A DNA stretch of 64,000 nucleotides, taken from assembly GCA_030019395.1 (NCBI GenBank), contig JASEES010000001.1:144434-208433 (forward strand), written 5' to 3'. Source of the stretch: Methanolinea sp. (lineage in GTDB: Archaea; Halobacteriota; Methanomicrobia; Methanomicrobiales; Methanospirillaceae). Below are positions 30,498 through 40,180 of the stretch, piece by piece. Position numbers and translations under genes: made by a program. The notes beneath the pieces were generated by a model, which saw nothing but the letters and a program-made list of their open reading frames with translations, was not told where the DNA came from and did not search any database. The stretch's first letter is position 1. Each line of letters starts with the position of its first letter.

Positions 30498-31865
30498 ATG
30501 ATAATCCGGCAGTTCTTCGTCCCCGGAATAGCCCACAGTTCCTACATCGTTGCCGGGAACAGAGCATGTGCGGTCATTGACCCGAGCCGCGATACCGCGA
30601 GGTACATCACTTTTGCACGCAGCATGGGTCTTTCCATCACCCACATCCTCGAGACACACCTCCATGCAGATTTCGTATCGGGCCACCTCGACCTGGCCAA
30701 TGAAACCGGCGCCGGAATATACGCACCCCGGGCAGGACACTGCTCTTTTCCCCATGAAGGAGTCGTCGAAGGCGACGAGATACAGATCGAGGATATGACG
30801 TTCCGGGTCATCGAAACTGCAGGACATACCCCGGAGCATGTCTGCTACGTGGCAACCGACTTGTCCCGGGGAAAAACGCCGGTCGCGCTCTTCTCGGGTG
30901 ACACACTCTTTGTCGGCGACGTCGGCCGCCCCGATCTCTTTCCCGGCCGGGCAGAGGAACTTGCCACAGCACTCTTCGGGAACCTGCAGGCCAAGATACT
31001 CACGCTCCCGGACGAGTGCGAGCTGTATCCCGCGCACGGCATGGGCTCGCTCTGTGGCAGGGCGATGGCTGCAAAGAGGACGAGCACGATTGGATACGAA
31101 AGGAAATACAACTACGCGCTCCGGATCAGGGATCGGGAGGAGTTTGTCCGGGCGCTCACGTCCGGCATGCCTGCTGCCCCCGACCATTTTTCCCGCTGCT
31201 CGGAGATAAACCGGAAAGGACCTGCCCTGATGCGCAATCTCCCTGAACCTCTCCCGCTTGGCCCGGAGCCGTTCAGCCAGCGTGCCCGCGGAGGCGGGGC
31301 CGTGCTCCTGGACGTGCGGAGCTATCCCGCGTTTTCCGGTCTCCACATCCCGGGATCGTGGCACATCGACCTTTCCGGGAACTTCGCCACCCAGGCAGGA
31401 TGGATCCTTCCCCCCGGGCAGGATATCTGTCTCGTCGCCGAGAACAGGGAACAGGCCATGGAAGCCGCACTCCAGTTAAGGCGCGTGGGATTCGACAGTA
31501 TAGCAGGGTACCTCGATGGCGGGATGCTCCCCTGGAGTGCTGCCGGTCTCCCCGTCGACCGGGTCCCGGTCATTGCACCGGCCGATGCGCATGCACTCCT
31601 CGAAAAAGGTGATGCGGTCCTTGTCGACGTCAGGTCGCGGGAGGAGCGGACTGCCGCTTCCGTGAAAGGTTCAGTCCATATCCCGTGGCACGATCTCCGT
31701 TCCCGGTATGTCGAGCTTGACCCCGGGATGCATACCATCGTCATGTGCAGGGGGGGTCAGCGGGCGAGCATCGCGGCGAGTATCCTGAAGATGAAGGGAT
31801 TCAAAACGGTGTCCAACCTCGCCGGGGGATTTTCGGCGTACCAGAAGGCAGGTTTCGTATCCTGA
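30498..31865 (+). CDS. MBL-fold metallohydrolase fused to two rhodanese domains (persulfide dioxygenase-like)
   Basis: ETHLHADFVSGHLDLA metal motif; first rhodanese lacks the Cys (VAENREQAM), second has VMCRGGQRAS. Confidence 0.9.
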   Translation: MIIRQFFVPGIAHSSYIVAGNRACAVIDPSRDTARYITFARSMGLSITHILETHLHADFVSGHLDLANETGAGIYAPRAGHCSFPHEGVVEGDEIQIEDMTFRVIETAGHTPEHVCYVATDLSRGKTPVALFSGDTLFVGDVGRPDLFPGRAEELATALFGNLQAKILTLPDECELYPAHGMGSLCGRAMAAKRTSTIGYERKYNYALRIRDREEFVRALTSGMPAAPDHFSRCSEINRKGPALMRNLPEPLPLGPEPFSQRARGGGAVLLDVRSYPAFSGLHIPGSWHIDLSGNFATQAGWILPPGQDICLVAENREQAMEAALQLRRVGFDSIAGYLDGGMLPWSAAGLPVDRVPVIAPADAHALLEKGDAVLVDVRSREERTAASVKGSVHIPWHDLRSRYVELDPGMHTIVMCRGGQRASIAASILKMKGFKTVSNLAGGFSAYQKAGFVS

Positions 31866-31916
31866 TGGGAGGGCTTATCAGGGTGGAATGCTCCTCCTAG
31901 TGATCAGGGAATCCCG

Positions 31917-32441
31917 ATGTCCGACTGGTTATTATCTGCGACCTGGTCGCCCTATGTCGTCGGTGCAGGGATTGGCATCCTGATCTGGATGACATTTCTC
32001 TTCTCCGACCGGCCGCTCGGAGTGTCTACTGCATACGCAAAGACGGCAGGCATGATAGAGAAGGCATTATCCCGGAAGAATGTTGCATCGATGCCGTACT
32101 ACCGCCAGGTGACCCCGGAAGCGGACTGGCAGTGGACCATCATCATCGGGGTGATTGCAGGCGGGTTCATCTCGGCGTATACCGCGGGGACGTTTGCCCT
32201 TTCTGCCGTCCCCCCGCTGTTTGCGGAAACTTTCGGGGCTGACACCCTCTTCCGTTTCGCTGTTGCACTCGCAGGCGGAATCATCATGGGTATCGGTGCC
32301 CGCTGGGCCGGCGGGTGCACGTCGGGCCACGGTATCTCCGGTACGCTCCAGCTCTCGCTTGCGAGCTGGGTCGCGGTGATCTGCTTCTTTGCCGGGGGAA
32401 TCCTTGCGGCAGGACTCCTCTTTGGTTTTCGGTTCCTGTGA
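31917..32441 (+). CDS. YeeE/YedE family sulfur transport membrane protein, half 1
   Basis: GGIIMGIGARWAGGCTSGHGISGTLQLSLASWVAVICFFAGGI. Confidence 0.88.
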   Translation: MSDWLLSATWSPYVVGAGIGILIWMTFLFSDRPLGVSTAYAKTAGMIEKALSRKNVASMPYYRQVTPEADWQWTIIIGVIAGGFISAYTAGTFALSAVPPLFAETFGADTLFRFAVALAGGIIMGIGARWAGGCTSGHGISGTLQLSLASWVAVICFFAGGILAAGLLFGFRFL

Positions 32442-32453
32442 GGTGGAAACGCC

Positions 32454-33011
32454 ATGCCATTCGAAGGGATAAGGCAGAACAAGTCTCTGCAGGCGCTCCT
32501 CGGGCTCGTTTTCGGCACTGTATTCGGTTTTCTCCTCCAGAAGGGAGGAGTGACGCTGTACGACGTGATCATCGGGCAGCTCCTGCTCACCGACTTCACC
32601 GTTGTCAAGGTGATGCTCTCTGCCATCCTCGTCGGGATGGTCGGGGTCCATGCCATGAAGGCTGCGGGGCTGGTCCGTCTCCACGTCCGGGCAGGCTCGG
32701 TTGGCTCGACTGTCATCGGCGGTCTCATCTTCGGTGTCGGTTTTGCGGTCCTCGGGTACTGTCCCGGGACGGCCGCCGGGGCACTCGGATCGGGAGCACT
32801 CGATGCAGCAGTCGGCATGGCAGGGATCGTGATCGGTGCAGGTATCTTTGCCCGGCTCTACCCGGTCCTCGAACGATCTGTCCTGAACCGCGGGAAGTTT
32901 CCGGCAGAGACCATTCCCCAGCTCCTCGGGGTCTCTCCCATGCCGGTTGCCTGTGCAGTCGCCATCATGATCCTCGTCATCCTTGCCTTTTTTGCGACCA
33001 TGGGCTTGTGA
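32454..33011 (+). CDS. YeeE/YedE family sulfur transport membrane protein, half 2
   Basis: GLVFGTVFGFLLQKGGV; GGLIFGVGFAVLGYCPGTAAGALGSGALDA. Confidence 0.88.
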   Translation: MPFEGIRQNKSLQALLGLVFGTVFGFLLQKGGVTLYDVIIGQLLLTDFTVVKVMLSAILVGMVGVHAMKAAGLVRLHVRAGSVGSTVIGGLIFGVGFAVLGYCPGTAAGALGSGALDAAVGMAGIVIGAGIFARLYPVLERSVLNRGKFPAETIPQLLGVSPMPVACAVAIMILVILAFFATMGL

Positions 33012-33042
33012 GACCAAGGATTTGGTCCGGGGAAGAGACGCA

Positions 33043-33486
33043 ATGGTCAATATCCTCCTTGGTGTCGGAAATCCCCTTCGCCGGGACGACGGGGTGGGAA
33101 ACTACGTCGCGGCGGGCTTCCGCCGGCAGGGCTGGATGTCGCTTGACTGCGGGACCGTTCCGGAAAATTTCACGGGGATCGTCAGGAGAGAGCACCCCGG
33201 CCTCCTCGTCATCGTCGACGCGGCAGAGATGGGGAGGTCGCCCGGGGAGTTCTGCGTGGTTCCAAAAGAGCGTCTGCGGGACGTCTCCTTCGGGACGCAC
33301 CAGCTTCCGCTCGACGTCATCGTGGATTACCTTGCACATTCGGCCGGACGGATAGTCATTATCGGAATCCAGCCCCTCGTTGTGGAGACAGGGGAGGGGC
33401 TCTCCCCTCCCGTCCGGGAAGGGGCTGACAGGCTCATCGGGTACCTGGAACGGGGAGAACCGGACAGGATCCCGGTGTTCCGGTAA
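33043..33486 (+). CDS. Hydrogenase maturation protease (HycI/HyaD family)
   Basis: MVNILLGVGNPLRRDDGVGNYVA; LLVIVDAAEMGRSPGE. Confidence 0.9.
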   Translation: MVNILLGVGNPLRRDDGVGNYVAAGFRRQGWMSLDCGTVPENFTGIVRREHPGLLVIVDAAEMGRSPGEFCVVPKERLRDVSFGTHQLPLDVIVDYLAHSAGRIVIIGIQPLVVETGEGLSPPVREGADRLIGYLERGEPDRIPVFR

Positions 33487-33724
33487 CGGGGGTACAGGGA
33501 TCGCTTTAGAGGGACCGGAATTTTCCCGGTGCAACCCCCGGTGTGCCAATGACTTCTTCTGCCTCTTTTTTTTTGAAAAAACAGACGGATTTCATCCGGG
33601 CTGAAAGATTCAGAATGAAAAAACCGCAGAAATTTTTTACAGAAACCTCCCATGGCTGCCGTTTGGTCAGGCATACGGCTTGAAAAAGGCGAAGTGATTC
33701 TCAGTCAAAAAAAGTGGCTTTTTC

Positions 33725-34129
33725 CTACTCCACGATCAGGTCTTCGGCATACCTGTCCTCGCCGGCGAGGAGGAATGCATCCGTCATGGAGAGGCAGCTC
33801 TTCGGGCAGATGCTCGTGCACTGGGAACAGAAGATGCACTGGTCGACCCAGACCCTGATCTTCTTTATATCCGGGATGAATTCGATCGCATGGGCCGGAC
33901 AGACCTTCACGCAGAGCGTGCACCCGATGCAGGAGTCCCTGTCATACGCAATCTTTCCCCGGAACCGTGGCGGTGTGGGGACCGGAGGGTTTACGGCTGC
34001 CCGGCCGGCCTGCACGTCCCGGAGGAAGGCCCGGATGGATGGCGGGAGGTACTTGGCAGGGAACCGGTTGGTGGCAGGTCTCCGGAAGAGCTGGCGCACG
34101 AGTTCGGGGACGAGCGGCAGCGCCCTCAT
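33725..34129 (-). CDS. mbhN: Mbh-type hydrogenase 2x[4Fe-4S] ferredoxin subunit (NuoI-like)
   Basis: CIGCTLCVKVCP and CIFCSQCTSICP; last gene of the operon. Confidence 0.88.
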   Translation of the reverse strand: MRALPLVPELVRQLFRRPATNRFPAKYLPPSIRAFLRDVQAGRAAVNPPVPTPPRFRGKIAYDRDSCIGCTLCVKVCPAHAIEFIPDIKKIRVWVDQCIFCSQCTSICPKSCLSMTDAFLLAGEDRYAEDLIVE

Positions 34130-35145
34130 ATCCCCACCCCCGCGAGGGGTCCTGCAATAACGTCGGCCATCAGGAGGAGGAGTCCGGCAAGCCCGATGAC
34201 AGAGAGGTAGACCCAGTAGAACGAGACGAGCTCGTTGATCCGGAACCGCGCCATCGCGACCCGGACGAGGGTGACGGCAAAGAAGAGGACGAGGACTGCC
34301 TTGAGGAGGAAGAAGAGGAGGTCGGCAGCCAGGGCAACGACAGGAGGCATCGCGAGGAACGAGGAGAGTGTCCAGGGGAAGAAGACAGCCACGATGATCG
34401 CGGCAAGGACGAGTGTCTTTGCAGCCTGGGCCAGGGAGAACATCGCGAGGTTCCTGCCGGAATACTCGACCAGCAGGCCGCCTGCAAGCTCGGTCTCGGC
34501 CTCCTGCGTGTCGAACGGGATGCGGGAGAGCTCGGCGGGAGTAATGGCAGCAAGCACGACGAGGAGGATGAAAACCCCGGCGAGCCCGAGCGGTCCTGTG
34601 ACAGACCATACCGGGTTTGCAGCAATGGACTGGAGTGCAAACGGGTGGGAGATACCTGCTGCGCCGAGCCTCCAAGCAACGCCGATGACAACGATTGCCA
34701 GCGGGAACTCGTACGCGATCATGGTCACCATCTCGCGCTGTGCCCCGACGGTCGCATACGGTGATCCGGATGCAAACCCACCCGCAACGAGTGCGAGGGC
34801 AGGAACCGTCAGGAGGTACATCACGAGGACGAGGTCACCGTAAGCCCCGAGCACGGGCATCGTGCTTCCGACCGGTATGTAGAAGAGGACGAGTACACTC
34901 GAGACGAGTGCAACGACGGGTGCAGCGTTAAAGAGCCAGGGGATGGCATTGGCCGGGACCACGGTATCCTTCTGGAGGAGCTTGACCGTGTCGATGAAAG
35001 GCTGCCTGATGGGAGGCCCGATCCGGGCCTGCATGTGTGCCGCAAGCTTCCTGTCGATTCCCGAGAGGAGGAGACCCCCTGCGAGTGCAAAGAGGGAGAG
35101 GGCGGCACACCATGCGGCTAGGAGGGCGATCTCTGCCGGGGTCAT
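34126..35145 (-). CDS. mbhM: Mbh-type hydrogenase membrane subunit (NuoH-like)
   Basis: GIDRKLAAHMQARIGPPIRQPFIDTVKLLQKD; TQEAETELAGGLLVEYSGRNLAMF. Confidence 0.93.
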   Translation of the reverse strand: MTPAEIALLAAWCAALSLFALAGGLLLSGIDRKLAAHMQARIGPPIRQPFIDTVKLLQKDTVVPANAIPWLFNAAPVVALVSSVLVLFYIPVGSTMPVLGAYGDLVLVMYLLTVPALALVAGGFASGSPYATVGAQREMVTMIAYEFPLAIVVIGVAWRLGAAGISHPFALQSIAANPVWSVTGPLGLAGVFILLVVLAAITPAELSRIPFDTQEAETELAGGLLVEYSGRNLAMFSLAQAAKTLVLAAIIVAVFFPWTLSSFLAMPPVVALAADLLFFLLKAVLVLFFAVTLVRVAMARFRINELVSFYWVYLSVIGLAGLLLLMADVIAGPLAGVGI

Positions 35146-36371
35146 CCCTGCAACCTCCTCGTCTTCTCCACGGAGAGACGGTGGAGGTCATCCTTGGAAA
35201 GGATGGACCTCCGGCTGTCCCGGACGATGGCAACCCTGTCGGTGCAGGAGAGGCACGGGTCAATGGAGGCCACGATAATGGGAATATCGGCAATCTGCGA
35301 TCCGCGGAGCATGGGTATCCAGGACATCAGGTTCGAGTAGGACGATGCCTTGACCTTCCACGAGGCGGGCGAGTCCTTCCCCTCCATCCTGACGTAGTGG
35401 AGGCACTCGCCCCGGGGCGCCTCGACCCTCCCGATACCCTCTCCCGTCGCCTTTTTACACGTCGCAAGGAGCTTGACCAGCTTCTCCTCGGCCGTGATCG
35501 GCCCTGCCGGCATCTCCGAGAGGCACTGCCGGATGATCTGGCAGGACTGGCCGACCTCGAGCAGCCGCACGACGATCCTGTCGTACACATCGCCGTGGGT
35601 CTCGCCCAGGTACCGGTCGGGCAGCACGGCTTTGACGTCGAGGTCTCCGTATGCAGCGTACGGGTAGTCCTGGCGGAGGTCAACGTTGACCCCGGATGCC
35701 CGTGCCGTCGGGCCGACAGTGCACAGCTCGAGTGCATCTTTGCGGGAGAGGACACCGACGTCGCGGCACCGCATCCGGATGGTCCTGTCGTCCAGGAAAA
35801 AGGAGAGGAGGGTGTCGAGCAGCCCCTCGTAGGTGGCAAGGCACTTCTCGATGATTGCGTGCTGTTCCGGCACGATATCCCTCCTGACTCCCCCGACCTG
35901 CACGATACCGTAGTTGACGCGGTTTCCTGTCAGGTTCTCGATGACGTCCATCGCCTCCTCCCGAACCCTCCATGTAAGGTGGAGGAGAGAGTCAAACCCG
36001 AGTTCGTGGGCTGCAACACCCGCCCAGAGGAGGTGCGACTGGATGCGCTCGAACTCGTGCACGATCGTCCGGATGTAGTCCGCTCTCTCCGGGACCTCGA
36101 TGCCGGCGATCTGTTCGACGGCCAGGGAGAAGGAGAGCGAGTGGACGACCCCGCATATCCCGCATATCCTGTCCGTGAGGTGGACGATCTGGACCGGGTT
36201 CCGGCGCATCCCCATCCACTCGATCCCCCGGTGTGCCTGTCCGGGGGCGAAATCGACGTCCCTGACGACCTCTCCCTCCAGCTCGAAGGTGAACATCACG
36301 GGTTCCTTGAGAGCAGGGTGGTTCGGGCCTATGGGTACCCGGTACGGTGCTTTCTTCGACTCGCCACTCAT
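35142..36371 (-). CDS. mbhL: Mbh-type [NiFe]-hydrogenase large subunit (NuoD-like)
   Basis: GIEWMGMRRNPVQIVHLTDRICGICGVVHS (N-terminal CxxC) and ASIDPCLSCTDR (C-terminal CxxC). Confidence 0.95.
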   Translation of the reverse strand: MSGESKKAPYRVPIGPNHPALKEPVMFTFELEGEVVRDVDFAPGQAHRGIEWMGMRRNPVQIVHLTDRICGICGVVHSLSFSLAVEQIAGIEVPERADYIRTIVHEFERIQSHLLWAGVAAHELGFDSLLHLTWRVREEAMDVIENLTGNRVNYGIVQVGGVRRDIVPEQHAIIEKCLATYEGLLDTLLSFFLDDRTIRMRCRDVGVLSRKDALELCTVGPTARASGVNVDLRQDYPYAAYGDLDVKAVLPDRYLGETHGDVYDRIVVRLLEVGQSCQIIRQCLSEMPAGPITAEEKLVKLLATCKKATGEGIGRVEAPRGECLHYVRMEGKDSPASWKVKASSYSNLMSWIPMLRGSQIADIPIIVASIDPCLSCTDRVAIVRDSRRSILSKDDLHRLSVEKTRRLQG

Positions 36372-37015
36372 CTCTCTCCCTCCTTTGCCGATCCCCCGGC
36401 CGGTGCAGACGCGGGAGGGGTCTCACCGCCCACCGTACCGGGTCCCTTCTCTTTTACCGGCGGGGCAGGCCGGTCTTTGGGCCGCTTCGATTCCCAGAGT
36501 TCCCTGACCATTCCCTCCGGCACGCCCGTTTCGTCCTTGCGCCATGGGAAGACACCTTCGGGGAAATCTTCGGGCAGGAAGAGGCGCCTGCTGTCAGGGA
36601 TACCCGTCACCCGTATGCCGAAGAACTCCTGCTTCTCCCTCTCCGAAAAGACGGCACCCGGTATGAGGTCCGAGATGGTCGGGACCGTCAGGTCGGATTT
36701 CGGCAGCGCGATCGCGAACGTGACCATGTACTCGCTCTTCGGGCTTCCGTACTGGACGGAGAAGATGTAGAGGAGGCGGATTGCATCGCCGAGGTCAGCC
36801 CCCGCGATCACGGAGAGGTGGGGGAACTGGATCTCCATCAGTGCCCTGATTGCAGGTTTGAGGAAGTCGCGTTCGAGATCGACCCAGAGGGTATAGTGCG
36901 GCACCTTCTTTCTGCCCTGCTCCCACTTCCTGATGGACGTGTCCCTGATGCCTCCTGAAAGGCGCGAGGTCAGGTGAGCCATGACCTCTTCCGGGGTAAG
37001 GGTTCCTTCCTTCAT
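36368..37015 (-). CDS. mbhK: Mbh-type hydrogenase NuoC-like subunit
   Basis: FSVQYGSPKSEYMVTFAIALPKSDLTVPTISDLIPGAVFSEREKQEFFGIRVTGIPDSRRLFLPEDFPEGVFPWRKDE. Confidence 0.88.
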   Translation of the reverse strand: MKEGTLTPEEVMAHLTSRLSGGIRDTSIRKWEQGRKKVPHYTLWVDLERDFLKPAIRALMEIQFPHLSVIAGADLGDAIRLLYIFSVQYGSPKSEYMVTFAIALPKSDLTVPTISDLIPGAVFSEREKQEFFGIRVTGIPDSRRLFLPEDFPEGVFPWRKDETGVPEGMVRELWESKRPKDRPAPPVKEKGPGTVGGETPPASAPAGGSAKEGER

Positions 37016-37446
37016 GCCTCCACCCCCTGGAGCCGTTCCAGTTTTTCAAGTGCTTTCACGACGCCGTGGATGATTGCTTCGGGCCGCGGCGGGCAGCCCG
37101 GGACGTAGACATCGACAGGGATCACCTCGTCCACGGGACCGTCCAGGTTGTACGATTCGTAGAAGACACCGCCGGAGATCCCGCACGCCCCGATGCACAT
37201 CACGATTTTCGGGTCGGGAATCTGCTGGTAGACCCGGAGGAGCCTGTCTTTCATCCTGTGGACGACAGGCCCGGTCACGAGCATGACGTCTGCATGCCGC
37301 GGGCTGCCGACGAGCCTGATCCCGAACCGCTCGGGATCGTACCGGGGTGTCAGGGTGGCCACGATCTCGATCTCGCACCCGTTGCAGGACCCGGAGTTGA
37401 AGTGGTAGACCCACAGCGACCGGTTGAACAGTGCATTCAGTTTCAT
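37012..37446 (-). CDS. mbhJ: Mbh-type hydrogenase small subunit (NuoB-like)
   Basis: NSGSCNGCEIEIVATLTPRYDPERFGIRLVGSPRHADVMLVTGPV; GVDVYVPGCPPRPEAI-type end. Confidence 0.95.
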   Translation of the reverse strand: MKLNALFNRSLWVYHFNSGSCNGCEIEIVATLTPRYDPERFGIRLVGSPRHADVMLVTGPVVHRMKDRLLRVYQQIPDPKIVMCIGACGISGGVFYESYNLDGPVDEVIPVDVYVPGCPPRPEAIIHGVVKALEKLERLQGVEA

Positions 37447-37790
37447 CGGAAGACCACCACCACGACGAGGAACAGGGCCGTCATTCCCATGTACCAGAGG
37501 ACGTAGTCATGGAGATCCCCGGTGTGCAGGGGGACGAGCCGCCGGTAATACCCGTTCATCGCATCGAGGAACCCCCAGTAGAGGTTTCCGGAGCGGACGT
37601 GGACGAGTCCCTTCTCCGGTTCCGGGTTCCCCGATATGAAGGGGTCTTCCTGTGCGGTCCCTTTCCTGTAGCCCTTTTCACCGAGGGAATAGAGGATGAG
37701 GGCGATGACGCCGGCGACAGCGGCCCCGAGGATCCAGAGGACAGGGTTCCAGAAGCCGGCACCGGTATCGAGGGTAAAGAGCATGTCCAT
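37443..37790 (-). CDS. mbhI: Mbh-type hydrogenase small membrane subunit
   Basis: 115 aa TM protein NLYWGFLDAMNGYYRRLVPLHTGDLHDYVLWYMGMTALFLVVVV between mbhH and mbhJ. Confidence 0.8.
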   Translation of the reverse strand: MDMLFTLDTGAGFWNPVLWILGAAVAGVIALILYSLGEKGYRKGTAQEDPFISGNPEPEKGLVHVRSGNLYWGFLDAMNGYYRRLVPLHTGDLHDYVLWYMGMTALFLVVVVVFR

Positions 37791-37794
37791 CGTC

Positions 37795-39372
37795 TCACAC
37801 TCCCCCGCCGATAACGGCAGCGATATACATCCCCTGGTCCGCAAGCGCGTGTGCTGCAGGCGCAACGAGGGTCTCCACCACGAGGGAGGGGAAGATGCCG
37901 AACAGGATGACCACGAGGGCGAGGATACCCATCCCGGCGAGCATCGGGCGGGGCACTTCCCTGACATCCTTATACTCGGGCAGGACGGGACCCATGAAGA
38001 TCGAGTGGAACACCTTGACGAACGAGGCAAGGGTCAGGATACTCACCACCATGGCAATCACGGAAAGGACGGGATTGAAAGCAAACACTGACTCGTATAT
38101 CATGAGTTTCGAGGCAAACCCGTTAAAGGGGGGTATCCCGGCAATCGCGAGCGCACCAATGATGAAAAAGATCATGGTCCACTTCATGGAATGCCCAAGC
38201 CCTCCCATTTTGTTCAGGTCATAGGTCCCGATCCGGAAGAAAATCGCTCCGGCCGTCAGGAAGAGCAGCCCCTTGTACATGGCATGGTTGATGATGTGGA
38301 AGATTCCCCCCTCCATGGCCATGTACCCGAAGGCATCCAGGAGTGGCTGGTTGCCGAGCACAGCAAGCCCGACTCCCACGCCGAGGAGCATGTACCCCGT
38401 CTGCGAGATGGCGTGGTAGGCCATCAGGCGTTTCACGTTCTTCTGGGGGATCGCCATCGTCACTCCCACAACCATCGAGAGGACACCGAGGATGATGATC
38501 AGCCAGCCGACGCAGGCGGCGTTCAGGGCGATGTTATAGAGGGAAAACACCGTCCGGAACAGCCCGTAAAGGCTTGCCTGGCTTGCAACGACAAGGAGGG
38601 CCGTGATCGACGATGGCGCCATCGAATAGGCATCGGGAGTCCAGAAGTGCATGGGGACAGCCCCGCACTTCATGGCGAGGGCAGCGATGATCAGGACGAG
38701 GGCGAGCTGGTCGAGGAGTGTAAACTGCATCCTCTGGGCGATGAGGGCCATGTTCAGGGCGTTGTACTCCCCGTAGTAGATGCCGATTGCAAAGAGGATG
38801 GCGAGTGCACCGATGGTGCTCAGGACGAAGTACTTGATGGCCGCTTCCACGGCGACACCCCCGTCGATGCGGAATGCAATCAGGCCCGCGGACGCAATGG
38901 AAAGGATCTCGAGGAAGACGAAGAAGTTGAAGATGTCGCCTGTCGAGACCATCCCGAGGATCCCGGTAACCATCAGGAGGAAGAGCGTGTAGTAACTGCC
39001 GAGGCCCGAGTGGTGCCTCTCGCTCGTCAGCGAGTAGAGGACGACTGCAAACGCCGAAATGGCGGTGATCACGAGCATGAGGGCGCTCATCGGGTCCACG
39101 GTGAACATGATCCGGACGGGGATGCCGCCCGAGTCCGGGGGCACTGCCAGCGTTGCCGCCTGTGCCCCGAACACGTAGAGCCGCGTGCCGTGTGCGTACA
39201 CGTCGGACGCGAGGAGGAGCGTGATCGCGGACGTGATGGCCATTGCTCCCCCGACGACCAGTGCCCGGAGGGCGGGTGCAACCCTGCCCGAAAACGGCGC
39301 GATGAACGCTGCGACGAACGGCACGATGACCATCAGGGCAGGCGAGTTTTCGATGACAAACGGGGGGATCAT
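37795..39372 (-). CDS. mbhH: Mbh-type hydrogenase MrpD/NuoN-like antiporter subunit
   Basis: KYFVLSTIGALAILFAIGIYYGEYNALNM; LALVLIIAALAMKCGAVPMHFWTPDAYSMAPSSITALLV. Confidence 0.92.
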   Translation of the reverse strand: MIPPFVIENSPALMVIVPFVAAFIAPFSGRVAPALRALVVGGAMAITSAITLLLASDVYAHGTRLYVFGAQAATLAVPPDSGGIPVRIMFTVDPMSALMLVITAISAFAVVLYSLTSERHHSGLGSYYTLFLLMVTGILGMVSTGDIFNFFVFLEILSIASAGLIAFRIDGGVAVEAAIKYFVLSTIGALAILFAIGIYYGEYNALNMALIAQRMQFTLLDQLALVLIIAALAMKCGAVPMHFWTPDAYSMAPSSITALLVVASQASLYGLFRTVFSLYNIALNAACVGWLIIILGVLSMVVGVTMAIPQKNVKRLMAYHAISQTGYMLLGVGVGLAVLGNQPLLDAFGYMAMEGGIFHIINHAMYKGLLFLTAGAIFFRIGTYDLNKMGGLGHSMKWTMIFFIIGALAIAGIPPFNGFASKLMIYESVFAFNPVLSVIAMVVSILTLASFVKVFHSIFMGPVLPEYKDVREVPRPMLAGMGILALVVILFGIFPSLVVETLVAPAAHALADQGMYIAAVIGGGV

Positions 39373-39722
39373 TCTTTCAGCCTCCGGAGGAACCCGATCT
39401 CGATGCTCCCGTATTTTTTCCAGATGACGATGGCAAACGAGAGGAGGAGGGCAGTTGTGGCAACCCCGATAACGATCGATGTCAGCGTCAGGGCCTGGGG
39501 CGTCGGGAGCACCATCAGCCTGTCCGGTGCGTTGGTGTAGATAGGCGCAATGCCGCCCTCCCGGTACCCGAGCGAGACGAGGAAGAGGTTGACTGCAGAT
39601 TCGAGGATCGTGATGCCGAGGAATATCTTGATGAGGTTTCGTTTGAGGACGATCGTGGCAAGACCGATGATGGTGAGCACGACAACGGCCACGAACGGGA
39701 GATTGTAAAGCACCGGGGTCAC
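39369..39722 (-). CDS. mbhG: Mbh-type hydrogenase MrpC/NuoK-like subunit
   Basis: LKRNLIKIFLGITILESAVNLFLVSLGY; DRLMVLPTPQALTLTSIVIGVATTALLL. Confidence 0.92.
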   Translation of the reverse strand: MTPVLYNLPFVAVVVLTIIGLATIVLKRNLIKIFLGITILESAVNLFLVSLGYREGGIAPIYTNAPDRLMVLPTPQALTLTSIVIGVATTALLLSFAIVIWKKYGSIEIGFLRRLKE

Positions 39723-40180
39723 GCCCCCTCACCCCCGGTCGCGGAGAACAGGTACATGAGGATAATCGCAAGACCACCCCAGACCTCCACCCCGACTGCG
39801 ATGTTCATGATCGGGATGACACCCGCGGTGTTCAGGTCGCCGGGGTTTGATCCCGGGGGGACCGCCAGCCCGAAGAGGAGACCGCTGTTGGCAAGGATGT
39901 TGGCAAAGAACGGTGCTCCTGCAAGGAGGCCCAGTATCCCGGCACCGATGAACAGGAGGAGGCCGAGCGATTCCTGCGCCGAGAAGACAATTTTCCTGAC
40001 CATACCGGCGATATCCGCGTGCGAGAACGCGACGAGGACGAGGGCTGCGGCAGTCGCGATGACTGCCCCGCCCTGGAAACCCCCGCCCGGTGTCAGGTGG
40101 CCGTGAACGACCACGTAGAGCCCGAAGACGATGATGAGCGGGTAGAGGATACATGCGCCGGTCCGCACGATCTTACTCAT
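39719..40180 (-). CDS. mbhF: Mbh-type hydrogenase MrpB-like subunit
   Basis: FGLYVVVHGHLTPGGGFQGGAVIATAAALVLVAF. Confidence 0.92.
   Translation of the reverse strand: MSKIVRTGACILYPLIIVFGLYVVVHGHLTPGGGFQGGAVIATAAALVLVAFSHADIAGMVRKIVFSAQESLGLLLFIGAGILGLLAGAPFFANILANSGLLFGLAVPPGSNPGDLNTAGVIPIMNIAVGVEVWGGLAIILMYLFSATGGEGA

Noticed and set aside
33584-33605. Short hairpin CGGAT-TTC-ATCCG between the protease and mbhN genes
   Set aside because: Only 5-bp arms; could be chance; not enough to call a terminator
35037-36770. 577-aa plus-strand ORF
   Set aside because: Antisense to mbhL/mbhK/mbhM, which are well supported
38191-39540. 449-aa plus-strand ORF rich in Asp/Glu/His
   Set aside because: Antisense to mbhH; shadow ORF
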